Origin: a virus
DNA length: 31,479 nt
IMG/VR virus record: IMGVR_UViG_3300022918_000231
Coordinates: 1-31,479 of that record
Strand: one strand, 5' to 3'
The stretch's first letter is position 1, and every line of letters begins with the position of its first letter. Made by a program: the position numbers and the translations under genes. Below are positions 23,107-31,237 of this stretch, piece after piece. Under the pieces are notes generated by a model, which was not told the DNA's origin, made no database searches, and saw nothing but the letters and a program-made list of their open reading frames with translations.

Positions 23107-25383
23107 ATGGGGGCTAGCATTACCCTTGCAGGCGAAAGCCTGATCTCGCAGAAACAAGCCGCACGCCAGACCGTTGAGGTGTCCACGTTCATCCTCGCCA
23201 AAGTGCCAGGGCTGGACACGACCTTGCCGGTGGATCGCAGCGCCGGCGTACCTGACGCCAATCTGATCGTTCACACCACACCCGTCACCCGCGAAGGCTA
23301 CCTGGCCACCAATAAGGTGGTGTACAGCTTGATGTTGGGCACTGATATCGGTGACTTTGATTTTAACTGGATGGGCCTGGTCACCGCTGAAGGCGTGTTG
23401 CTGATTGCAGCCTATGTGCCCCTGCAGCAGAAACGCCGAGAGATTCCGCCGCTGCAGGCCGGCAACAATCTGACCCGCAACATCGTCTGGGAATATGACG
23501 GCGCGCAGTCACTGTCGGGGATCACTGTGCCGGCCAGCACCTGGCAGTTCGACTTTACCGCCGACTTCACTGCGATCAATACCCAGCTGGCTGAGTTGAA
23601 AACCGAGCTGGGCAAGAAGGTGGATCTGGAAACCTGGACGCCACCGCAAGCGGTCAGCCTTGACGGCCCGGTGTTGGTTTACCCAGGCAGCACCAACACG
23701 TACAAGATCACCGATTACAACCGCTTTAGCGTATTCACGGCATCAACCACACTGGGTACAGTCTCGGTCGCTGCAGACGTCCTGACGTTGGTGATTCCGA
23801 CCGTAGCCGCAGCCGGCCTGCTGACGCTTGAAGTTTTGCGCGACGGCAACAAGGCCTCGTTCAAGCTCCCGGTAGGGGCTGCATCCATTGTTCCGCCGAC
23901 CATCACCAGTCCTGCGAACCTGGCCACCGGAGTGGCCCTCGACCTGGTGCTGACCGCGACGGCGTTCGAGGTATTTCCTACAGCATTCGATCACCAGGTG
24001 TCGCGCCGCTGGCAGATCGCAACCGATGAGGCTTTTACCCAGATCGTCTTCGACAAGACCAGCACCACGGCGCTGACCAGCATTCGCCCCACCGAGTACG
24101 ACTTTCTGCTGCCTCCGGGTAAGCGCCTGTATGCGCGAACCTACGACATTGGCGCAACGCTGCAGTCAGAGAAATCCGCGACAGTGGTGTTCAACACGGC
24201 GACGACCTACATCCGCCGTCCAGCCATCACGTTCCCAATCGACGGTGCCCAGAACGTCAGCACTGGCGTGACGTTGTTGAGCGACGCGTTCAGTGTCTAT
24301 GGCGGCAATGACACCCAGGTGGGCAGCCGCTTCCAGATCTGCACGGCTGCTGATGGCACCGGCGTGGTGTTCGATAGCGGCTGGGTCACCAGCGGCTTCA
24401 CCAGCTACAAGCCGGCCAGCAATCTGGCAACCATCACTCAGTTCTATGGCCGGGTGAAATACAAGGGCCAGGCTCTGGGGGAGACCGAATGGTCGCCGTT
24501 GGTGGGCTTCAAGACTGCCAACAAGTTGCAGGGGGTCTACAAGGCCCTGAATGGCGGCGCGACCGCGCGAAGCAACCACGCCATGGCGGCATTGGATGGC
24601 AAGATTTATGTCGTTGGCGGCTCGGACTCCAGCGGCACCCTAAGCGATCTGTGGCGGTATGACCCCGCGACCAACGCCTGGCTACAACTGCCCAACATGC
24701 CGGTACCGCGTCTGTATCACACCATGGTCGCTATGGCCGGCAAGCTGTATGTGTTTGGCGGTAGTCCCACCGGTTCGCAGTTCGTCAACGATATCTACAC
24801 CTATGACCCAGTCCAGAACAAATGGGCCCAAGTGGTCGTGACATCGGCGAATCCACCCAGCGTGCGTTATGGCCACATCGCGAAGGTCATCAACGGCAAG
24901 ATGTATATCTATGGCGGCCACACAGGTATGGGCTACCTGAATGATCTGTGGGTATTTGATCCGACTGCACGCACCTGGACGGCGCTGCAGGGGGACTCAC
25001 CTGCGCGTTACTCCAGTACCGCCGGCGTCATCGCGGGGGAGTTGTATGTAGCGATCGGTGCTCAAGAAAGCACCGGATCGGCCTCACGCCTCTCGAAGTA
25101 CAACGTAACCACCAACACCTGGACGCCGCTCAAAAGCATGCCTTACAGCGCCCGCTTGTGGGCTACCGGCGAGGCTGCCTCGGAAAAACTTTACGTCTTC
25201 GGCGGGAGCAGTAACGCGGGCGAGTTATTGGAGTTTGACCCGCAGACGGGCGAATGGACGCAGTTGCCGGCCAACCCATCCGGAACACGTGCCTGGGCAA
25301 CCACTTGCGAGTTGAACGGCAAGCTCTATGTCTTCGGCGGCACCAACGGCGCTGCTTTGAATTCGCTGTTCTCCATTGAATAA
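23107..25383 (+). CDS. H: Tail fibre protein with Fn3-like and kelch-propeller domains
   Basis: A 758-residue fibre (P2 gpH position). Residues 1-165 match the phage tail-collar fibre N-terminal domain (KVPGLDTTLPVDRSAGVPDA; NWMGLVTAEGVLLIAAYVPLQQKRR), which attaches to the baseplate. Residues 262-370 and 371-475 are two related beta-sandwich repeats, each opening P-x-I-T-x-P and ending in a W-S/F-x-T-A strand. Residues about 490-758 hold six kelch motifs, with G-K-x-Y-V-x-G-G at about 498, 545, 597, 644, 692 and 738, and W-x-x-L in five blades. The last blade lacks its closing strand, which residues before blade 1 could supply. The propeller is probably the receptor-binding tip. Confidence 0.88.
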   Translation: MGASITLAGESLISQKQAARQTVEVSTFILAKVPGLDTTLPVDRSAGVPDANLIVHTTPVTREGYLATNKVVYSLMLGTDIGDFDFNWMGLVTAEGVLLIAAYVPLQQKRREIPPLQAGNNLTRNIVWEYDGAQSLSGITVPASTWQFDFTADFTAINTQLAELKTELGKKVDLETWTPPQAVSLDGPVLVYPGSTNTYKITDYNRFSVFTASTTLGTVSVAADVLTLVIPTVAAAGLLTLEVLRDGNKASFKLPVGAASIVPPTITSPANLATGVALDLVLTATAFEVFPTAFDHQVSRRWQIATDEAFTQIVFDKTSTTALTSIRPTEYDFLLPPGKRLYARTYDIGATLQSEKSATVVFNTATTYIRRPAITFPIDGAQNVSTGVTLLSDAFSVYGGNDTQVGSRFQICTAADGTGVVFDSGWVTSGFTSYKPASNLATITQFYGRVKYKGQALGETEWSPLVGFKTANKLQGVYKALNGGATARSNHAMAALDGKIYVVGGSDSSGTLSDLWRYDPATNAWLQLPNMPVPRLYHTMVAMAGKLYVFGGSPTGSQFVNDIYTYDPVQNKWAQVVVTSANPPSVRYGHIAKVINGKMYIYGGHTGMGYLNDLWVFDPTARTWTALQGDSPARYSSTAGVIAGELYVAIGAQESTGSASRLSKYNVTTNTWTPLKSMPYSARLWATGEAASEKLYVFGGSSNAGELLEFDPQTGEWTQLPANPSGTRAWATTCELNGKLYVFGGTNGAALNSLFSIE

Positions 25384-25394
25384 GGACACCCTCA

Positions 25395-25913
25395 ATGTAC
25401 CAACTTGAATCCTATGCAGATGGTGGCGCGCTGGTGGTGAACACCGTGGAGCTTTACCGCGCCACATTCAACGCGGCCAGCGCCGAGGAAGCGGAACAGA
25501 TCGTTGTTCGCTTGAACAAGCCGGTGATGCTGGCTGCTTTGGCGACCCATCGCTTTGACTTCGAAGTGGCCGGCCTCGACGTCACGGGCGGTCTGCGCGT
25601 GTTATCCGATCGCCAAAGCCAGTCGCAGCTGACCAACTCATTCACCAACCTCAAACACGGTTTGATTCCTGACACCGATTGGAAGGCGGCGAACGGCTGG
25701 CAAGTCGGAGACCTGGACGAGATTGAACCTATCGCCAAGGCAATGGCAGCGCATGTGAGAGCGTGTTTTCGTGGCGAACGTGTCACCGAAACGGCTATCA
25801 ATACCGCCACGAGCATGGCGGATATCGAAGCGGTCAACATTGCCGAGCTATTCGGCGCTGCCTACCAGGTGGCATTTGATGAGGTTATGACCGCCGAGCA
25901 GGCGACTGAATGA
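25395..25913 (+). CDS. Probable tail fibre assembly protein
   Basis: A 172-residue acidic protein directly behind the fibre gene (11-base gap with an AAGGACA ribosome binding site). A beta-rich first part (VMLAALATHRFDFEVAGLDVTGGLRV) is followed by a helical region of the DUF4376-like kind with VRACFRGERVTETAINTATSMADIEAV. Proteins of this type in this position usually act as fibre chaperones, the role of P2 gpG. It shares only weak resemblance with classic gpG, so the function rests mainly on position. Confidence 0.65.
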   Translation: MYQLESYADGGALVVNTVELYRATFNAASAEEAEQIVVRLNKPVMLAALATHRFDFEVAGLDVTGGLRVLSDRQSQSQLTNSFTNLKHGLIPDTDWKAANGWQVGDLDEIEPIAKAMAAHVRACFRGERVTETAINTATSMADIEAVNIAELFGAAYQVAFDEVMTAEQATE

Positions 25914-26836
25914 ACTGGTTGCCGGTGACCATGCAGTGGCCCGCCCAGGCCACGGCATGGATGGACCAGATGAACGATGCCAAGGACATGGCCACCGCCC
26001 AGCTCGACAGCGCGTCCGAACGCCTGACCAGCCTGGCAGACCAGGTCACCACGGATCTGAGTTTGATTGGCGCAGCGGTCAAAGGCGTGATCGCCACCGG
26101 GCGTGCCGCGCTAGATGGCCAATTCGGCGAGATCCCCAAGTGTTTTGTGGTGACCCCGTTCCAGAGCGGTGTTGGCCAGGGGACGGGTTACCAGCGTTTC
26201 CTGTCTGCTCCCAACCTGGTGCAGCGTCTGGCAGACAAGCTCGAGGACAGCGCGGATCCCGCGCACCCGACCGGCGAGCAGTACGCGCTGGTGATCCTGT
26301 TCCTGGGCACGCGCTTTGACCAGATGGCCGGGGTGCTGTCGAAATTCAACGCCCTGATGCCGATCGCCGAGCTGCAGAAGGCGGAGCGGCGTGCCCAGCA
26401 CCTGTTCGAACTGGATACGTCGAAGTGGGAACTGCCAACCGTTGGGGCGCTGCCGCCCTGGGCAGATCTGCCGCTTGAGCGTTGCACCGTGCTCAAGGAA
26501 GCCAGCGCCTCAATCAACGGCCAGCTGGCCCGCCTGGAAGCCTTCGCGGCTGACAGCTCGCCGCTTGATGACCTGGCCGAACTCGCCCAGCGTAAAGCGG
26601 AACAGGCCTTGGGGCTGGACTCCAAGCTGGACGCCCTGAAAGCGCTGCTGGCCAACGGCACGCCGGACACCAGCATGCAGTCGCGCCTGCTTGGACCCGG
26701 TGACGCTGGGGAGTTGCGCACGCAGCTGCTCGAGGGCGATGACGCGCCCGGGCACGAATGGGTACTGTCTTCCGGCGTCATGCTGGTCGGCTCGCTGCAG
26801 GGCCTGAGTTTCGTTCGTGAACTGGTGGGCTTATGA
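25910..26836 (+). CDS. Tail-associated hypothetical protein
   Basis: A 308-residue protein overlapping its neighbours on both sides by four bases. It is helical at the start (MNDAKDMATAQLDSASERLTSLADQV), has a hydrophobic but not clearly membrane-spanning ALVILFLG segment near residue 127, and a helical alanine/leucine-rich second half with acidic linkers. No motif or catalytic residues were recognised. Being locked between the fibre chaperone and hub genes, it is probably a late structural or tail-assembly protein specific to HP1/K139-like phages. Confidence 0.7.
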   Translation: MNWLPVTMQWPAQATAWMDQMNDAKDMATAQLDSASERLTSLADQVTTDLSLIGAAVKGVIATGRAALDGQFGEIPKCFVVTPFQSGVGQGTGYQRFLSAPNLVQRLADKLEDSADPAHPTGEQYALVILFLGTRFDQMAGVLSKFNALMPIAELQKAERRAQHLFELDTSKWELPTVGALPPWADLPLERCTVLKEASASINGQLARLEAFAADSSPLDDLAELAQRKAEQALGLDSKLDALKALLANGTPDTSMQSRLLGPGDAGELRTQLLEGDDAPGHEWVLSSGVMLVGSLQGLSFVRELVGL

Positions 26837-27381
26837 CACTGCTGCTCAATGGTGAACAGATCATCGGTAACCGGATGAAGGTCACCGGCAACTTCAAGAT
26901 CGAAAGCGAAGACATGTCCGGGCAGACCAGCGGGACCGAGACGTCGCACAAGGGCTTTAAGCCCAAGACGCTGACCGTCGCGTTGCAGATTCCCTTCAAG
27001 GATCTGACCAACCTGCGCACGTTGATGCGCCTGGCCGAGAGTACCGCCAGCGGTGGCCAGCGCACCACGTACCGGATCGTGAACGACACGGCCGAGGCCT
27101 TCGGCATCCGCCAGGTGGAGTTCACCGACGGCGTCAGCGCTCGGGAAGACGACACGCTGTCGCAATGGCTCGTCCAGTTCACGCTGTCGGAAAAACTCTC
27201 CAATCCGGAGAAGGTCGAGAACCGCCGCGCCGGCAGTCCGGTTTCAGCGCAGTCCGCACCCGGTGATGGCGTTTCAGGATCCGGTACCGGCGTCGACGGT
27301 GCAGGCGCCGCGCCGCAGGAACTGACCGGTTTTGAAGCGGTGTTGAAGCAGGTCGACACTTACCTGGGGCCGAAAGTATGA
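26833..27381 (+). CDS. Probable baseplate complex protein
   Basis: A 182-residue protein. Residues 1-125 are beta-rich with MTLLLNGEQIIGNRMKVTGNFKIESEDMSG-type start, conserved polar turn SGTETSHKG, and a strand LVQFTLSEKLSNPEKVE; the rest is a Gly/Ser-rich linker and a terminal helix (FEAVLKQVDTYL). Proteins like this are found just before the hub gene in HP1/K139-type phages and may replace the spacer between hub and tube. Overlaps with both neighbours place it in the same operon. The specific role is inferred. Confidence 0.62.
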   Translation: MTLLLNGEQIIGNRMKVTGNFKIESEDMSGQTSGTETSHKGFKPKTLTVALQIPFKDLTNLRTLMRLAESTASGGQRTTYRIVNDTAEAFGIRQVEFTDGVSAREDDTLSQWLVQFTLSEKLSNPEKVENRRAGSPVSAQSAPGDGVSGSGTGVDGAGAAPQELTGFEAVLKQVDTYLGPKV

Positions 27382-28088
27382 GCATGAAGCTGCACACAGT
27401 GTTGACGATCGGCGGCGTGATCGTTCCCCTGGTCAACCACGACGTGCGTCTGGATCTGAAAAGCCCAGGGCGGGCGACGTTCACCATTCAGGCCGGCAAC
27501 CAGGTGCAAGGGTTGGCGACGCTCGACATCGGCTACAACGAAGCCACGCTGCAGCGGCACTTCATTGGCTATGTGGAGCGATGCACCGCGGCTAATGGCA
27601 TCGAGCAGGTGGTGTTCTGCCGAGAGCTGACCGCCGTGTTGGTCAAGTCGCTGCCGATGAACCTGCGCCACGTCGACCTGCGCGCCGTGCTGACCGATAT
27701 CAGTAGCAAAACCGGGCTGCGCTTTCGGGTACCAGACCAGCCCTATACCAAGGTCAAAGCGCCGTTCTTCTACAGCCTGGCGGCCGGGTACCAGGCGCTG
27801 GACAGCATGGCCGGGGTGTTCGGCATTCCCGACTTTATCTGGCAGCAGCAGGGCGACGGGGAGGTGTTCGTGGGTTCCTGGGCGGACAGCTTCTTTGGCG
27901 CTCGATCGGCGCTGCAGCTGCCAGTCGGTCTGTTTGACGGCTACCAAGGTAATCAAAGCGCGATGGTCGCGGCTCTCCCCGGGCTGCGACCAGGTGCAAC
28001 TATCAACCAGGGCGAGCGGATCACCAGTGTCACGCTTGCCGGCACACAGATGGCCATCCGATGGACGACGCAATCAAACGCAGCGTAG
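27378..28088 (+). CDS. D: Baseplate hub protein (P2 gpD-like)
   Basis: A 236-residue protein. It has the pattern of phage late control D/gp27-type hub proteins: an initial beta domain (GGVIVPLVNHDVRLDLKSPGRATF) followed by YVERCTAANGIEQVVFCRELTAVL, and YQALDSMAGVFGIPDFIWQQQGDGEVFVG later. The hub rings the spike and connects it to the tube. It is shorter than P2 gpD (about 387 residues), so some domains are missing or are supplied by the neighbouring genes. A second start at 27384 is possible. It overlaps the spike gene by 28 bases. Confidence 0.78.
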   Translation: MSMKLHTVLTIGGVIVPLVNHDVRLDLKSPGRATFTIQAGNQVQGLATLDIGYNEATLQRHFIGYVERCTAANGIEQVVFCRELTAVLVKSLPMNLRHVDLRAVLTDISSKTGLRFRVPDQPYTKVKAPFFYSLAAGYQALDSMAGVFGIPDFIWQQQGDGEVFVGSWADSFFGARSALQLPVGLFDGYQGNQSAMVAALPGLRPGATINQGERITSVTLAGTQMAIRWTTQSNAA

Positions 28089-29032
28089 AACGCCTTTTTC
28101 CTGAACTCACCGGCGGGTACCACCTGCCGCGCTTTGCCCGCGTGGTCGGAGTGGCTGACGCCCCCGTCGACGCCGCCATGTGCGATGACTTCCGGCCGCG
28201 CTATGCAGTCGATATCGAAGTACTCGGCCAGGACGGCGAAGCAGATCCCGCCATTCCACTGCTTGCCGGCGTGCCGCTGCCATTGCCCTCGGGCGGCGAA
28301 GAGATGGGCATGTTTGCCTTCCCCCAGGAAGGCACCCGCGTGGTGGTGTGCTTCGCTTACGGATCGCCGAGCAGCCCCTACATTCAGTCGATCTTGCCGC
28401 ACGGCTTGAGCCTGCCGAAGGTGCCCAAGGGTGACCAGGTGTGGCAGCACAGCGACGCGGTACAGCAGCGCGTCGACGCGGACGGCAACTGGCTGCGCCT
28501 GACGGACGGCAAGATCCGCGACCATTCCCTGGAGCGGGAAGTGGAAGCCTTGGGCAACAGCGAGAAGTATCAGAGCCACACCCGCGAGGTGGAAAACCAT
28601 TCCACCGAGGAAGTGGGCGGCATCAAGCGGATCAACGCCCTGGGCGCGCTCAAGCTGAATTCAGCAGGCACTGCCACGCTGGCAGCGCTGGACGACATGC
28701 ACCAGGCCACCGGGCGCGACCTCAACCTTGTGGTGGGTAAAACCCATAACGCCACTGTGGGGGGCGACATGCAGGAGAAAATCGCCGGCCTGCGAAAAAG
28801 CGTCGCTGGAGCAAGTCAACGCCTGGTTGCGCCGAAAAACCACGTCGGATCTGACGGGGTAAACATTTTTCGGGTCCTGTGCGACACACTCGACCTGATT
28901 GAGCAGTTGGCCACTGAGTTAGCCTCACACACGCATGGTCCATCGCCGGTACCGACGCAAGCAGGAGCATTCATTATCGATGCGTCAAAAGCCGCGTTGC
29001 TTGGTGTCGCGCTCAAGTCGGTCACATCCTAA
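28061..29032 (+). CDS. V: Baseplate spike protein V
   Basis: A 323-residue baseplate assembly V protein. After a short helix it has the OB-fold region (about 20-130: F-A-R-V-V-G-V-A-D, MGMFAFPQEGTRVVVCFAYGSPSSPY), the mark of gpV/gp5 spikes. The rest includes polar repeats (about 165-260, rich in His, Glu and Asn) of the beta-helix spike kind, and a C-terminal segment with ATELASHTHGPSPVPTQAG. It punctures the outer membrane at contraction. The distal location, after the fibre and hub, differs from P2 where V begins the VWJI group, and it is longer than P2 gpV (about 211). Confidence 0.86.
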   Translation: MDDAIKRSVERLFPELTGGYHLPRFARVVGVADAPVDAAMCDDFRPRYAVDIEVLGQDGEADPAIPLLAGVPLPLPSGGEEMGMFAFPQEGTRVVVCFAYGSPSSPYIQSILPHGLSLPKVPKGDQVWQHSDAVQQRVDADGNWLRLTDGKIRDHSLEREVEALGNSEKYQSHTREVENHSTEEVGGIKRINALGALKLNSAGTATLAALDDMHQATGRDLNLVVGKTHNATVGGDMQEKIAGLRKSVAGASQRLVAPKNHVGSDGVNIFRVLCDTLDLIEQLATELASHTHGPSPVPTQAGAFIIDASKAALLGVALKSVTS

Positions 29033-29105
29033 CTGTAAACTTGTCCCCTTAGGCATGTTAGCAGGTACTCTGTAGGTGCTATGACTTCATCAATGGGAGG
29101 CTCGA

Positions 29106-30671
29106 GTGGGCGCTACAGGGAAACTTTCAGAGGTTAACATTGGTCAGCTTATTACGCTGAAAACCAAGATGTCGAGGGAGAGTTACTATTTTCGAGAGCC
29201 GCTTGAAATGCTAGTAAGGCATTTCTTGAAAAATTTCTCCTCAAGAAACACTCTGGCTCTATCAGATCAGGAACTTATTGATGAGTATGTAGAGTTGGCA
29301 GGGGGGAGGCAGAATACTTTTTTAGATTCTGAATTCGTATCCTACATTGCTACGGAGTATATGTTTCTTGTTGCCCCGCCAAAGGAAAAGCTGTTTGAGC
29401 TATATCTGCAGGCCAGTGACGATCTAAAAGATATCGAAGATCATCTAGCCTTCATCTCAGGAGAAGAGGCTAAAGTCGTTGGTGGAAGCCAGTCCGAAGA
29501 TATGACGGCAGGCGAAATGAATTACTATTCAAAGCAGCTGGCTTTCTACAAGGCTCGAAACATAACTGCTCGTTCGGAAATACTAAATTTTCTAACTAAC
29601 AAAATCAAATTGTTTGCGTTAAGGCTAGCGACTCCTGAGCCATCCTGGCAAATATCGTCTCTCAAGCCAACACCGTATCCTTATGCGCGAAAACGTACAT
29701 TTTATAAAACATATCCGAATATATACGATGTCAGAAGCTTGACGCCTCTTCTCAATAAGTTCGGCGATCAGCATATTTCGACTATTACGAGTTTGGAAAA
29801 ATGCTACAGAGACGATAAAGATGCTTTTTATGTACAGGCCAGAAAATATATCGATACTGGTTTCCGCAGCGAAGCCGGAGTGGTCGAAAAAATCCGCGAA
29901 TTTGTATCGCAGAATCATATCCTCTGGTCGCGGCGAGATATTATTGAAACAATAATCGGACACTATACGTCGGGAGACTATATTTCATTTGTCAACATGG
30001 TGCCCCTTCAGATTGAGGGTATTTTCCATGACATTTGCGTCGAGTGTGATATTGATCCTGCCACGCTTAACGGCGCTTCGTTGAATACGAAGCTGGATTT
30101 GCTCCAGTCTCCGCTAAAATATATGCCCTATTATGAATATTATTCTTTCAAGTTCCCTGTAATCAGGAATCAAGTCGCACACGGCGGTATAGTTGCTGAC
30201 AATCTAGAGCATGCCGCAATGATGCTTCTTCTAGACTTTCTGCCTGTATGTAGTATGACAGTAATTGAAAATATACCTATCAATAAATCCCTTCACTTAA
30301 TAAAGAAGTTCAATGCTGATCCTGGTGCCTACGAGGCGTTGATTGAGTGGCTTCCTTACTATGGAAGGGTGTTGCCAGACTTTTATGACATGGCGGCATG
30401 TCGCGAGAATCTCGTGCATGCCTACTCCTTCCCGGAATTTTGGGAGTATATTGAAAGTAGTGTGGAGTCCGAAGGTTCTTTTGATGGATCTGTGTACCTG
30501 GCTTTTATAGTCAGGCTTAAAAAAGCAAAGCTGGCGCTAGACTGCATTATAAAATTTGATAGAAAGAAACGGGCAATACTGAAGAGGATTGAAGAGCGTA
30601 AAGCAGAAGAGCTACATTGGTATGAATCTCTAGAAATAAGTGCTCATATCAATCCTACGCCTAAACAATAG
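29106..30671 (+). CDS. HEPN-motif cargo protein (putative defence or toxin)
   Basis: A 521-residue cytoplasmic protein with a GTG start 5 bases after a perfect GGAGG. Near residue 350 it has PVIRNQVAHGGIV, in which R354-N-Q-V-A-H359 is the RX4H motif of HEPN ribonuclease domains, including the common N after R and the H-G following. Helices before the motif (about 295-345) fit the four-helix HEPN bundle. The first 290 residues and the last 120 have no recognised domain; the former includes several aromatic, charged helices. The gene is clearly AT-rich against about 60% GC around it, and sits past the last virion gene, a typical cargo slot. An RNA-cutting anti-phage role is plausible, not shown. 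Confidence 0.65.
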   Translation: MGATGKLSEVNIGQLITLKTKMSRESYYFREPLEMLVRHFLKNFSSRNTLALSDQELIDEYVELAGGRQNTFLDSEFVSYIATEYMFLVAPPKEKLFELYLQASDDLKDIEDHLAFISGEEAKVVGGSQSEDMTAGEMNYYSKQLAFYKARNITARSEILNFLTNKIKLFALRLATPEPSWQISSLKPTPYPYARKRTFYKTYPNIYDVRSLTPLLNKFGDQHISTITSLEKCYRDDKDAFYVQARKYIDTGFRSEAGVVEKIREFVSQNHILWSRRDIIETIIGHYTSGDYISFVNMVPLQIEGIFHDICVECDIDPATLNGASLNTKLDLLQSPLKYMPYYEYYSFKFPVIRNQVAHGGIVADNLEHAAMMLLLDFLPVCSMTVIENIPINKSLHLIKKFNADPGAYEALIEWLPYYGRVLPDFYDMAACRENLVHAYSFPEFWEYIESSVESEGSFDGSVYLAFIVRLKKAKLALDCIIKFDRKKRAILKRIEERKAEELHWYESLEISAHINPTPKQ

Positions 30672-30716
30672 AGCAATAGGGGCAGACGGTAGGCTTCCAG
30701 CCCGGGCTATTCGTGA

Positions 30717-30962
30717 TCAAAGGTAATGTTGGTTTTGAAGATCATTCATTCGGGCACGAACTACTGCATCAAAGCCTAAATATAACGCCTCGATCAGATC
30801 GGTTTTGAATGCCGAGGCGGTTTCCAAACCTAGCACAAACCCCTCGGCTCGCGTGCTGCCCATTTTAATGGCCTGGGCGGATCCGGCCACCTCAATGGAT
30901 GCGAGCAACTTAAGCACCTCAGCCCGCACGCCTGTCGGCAATACCAGCGTGCGTAGGTTCAT
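30717..30962 (-). CDS. Hypothetical protein
   Basis: An 81-residue protein from the ATG at 30962, which overlaps the preceding stop (ATGA); a longer frame from 30986 is less likely. It is helical, with a segment EVLKLLASIEVAGSAQAI and an end rich in Asp, Arg and Asn. No family recognised. It is the last gene of a tightly packed leftward trio and ends 45 bases from the cargo gene's stop, with a palindrome AGCCCGGGCT (30699-30708) in the gap. It may be phage, or host DNA beyond the attachment site. Confidence 0.6.
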   Translation of the reverse strand: MNLRTLVLPTGVRAEVLKLLASIEVAGSAQAIKMGSTRAEGFVLGLETASAFKTDLIEALYLGFDAVVRARMNDLQNQHYL

Positions 30963-31237
30963 GGCTGTCCCCTGGGCACGCCCCACTCATCCCCTGTGTA
31001 AAACACCAATAAGCCAGACTTCGTATAAGTCACTGGGCCATATTCGACGATGCCGCTCGGCAGTGCCACCCTCACAGCAGTGCAGCTCGCGCGCTCCGGT
31101 CGGTCGGGGATAAAGACCAGGCGAAAGGTCGCGGTGTGTGTCTGCTCCATACTCACAACCAAGTCATGTACTACCGACCGCTCCTCACCGAGTTCGAACA
31201 CTACGTCTGCGGGGCCGCTGTAGGTCATATAGGCCAT
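30959..31237 (-). CDS. Hypothetical protein
   Basis: A 92-residue protein beginning MAYMTYSGPADVVFEL. It looks beta-rich, with alternating hydrophobic strands (HTATFRLVFIP; CTAVRVALPSGIVEYGPVTY) and no signal peptide. It overlaps the previous gene by 13 bases and the next by four, so all three share a transcript. No motif or family recognised. Confidence 0.6.
   Translation of the reverse strand: MAYMTYSGPADVVFELGEERSVVHDLVVSMEQTHTATFRLVFIPDRPERASCTAVRVALPSGIVEYGPVTYTKSGLLVFYTGDEWGVPRGQP

Noticed and set aside
24575-25383. Kelch region as a repeat array or CRISPR-like element
   Set aside because: The periodicity is at protein level (46-52 residues) with diverged DNA; there are no identical DNA repeats or spacers.
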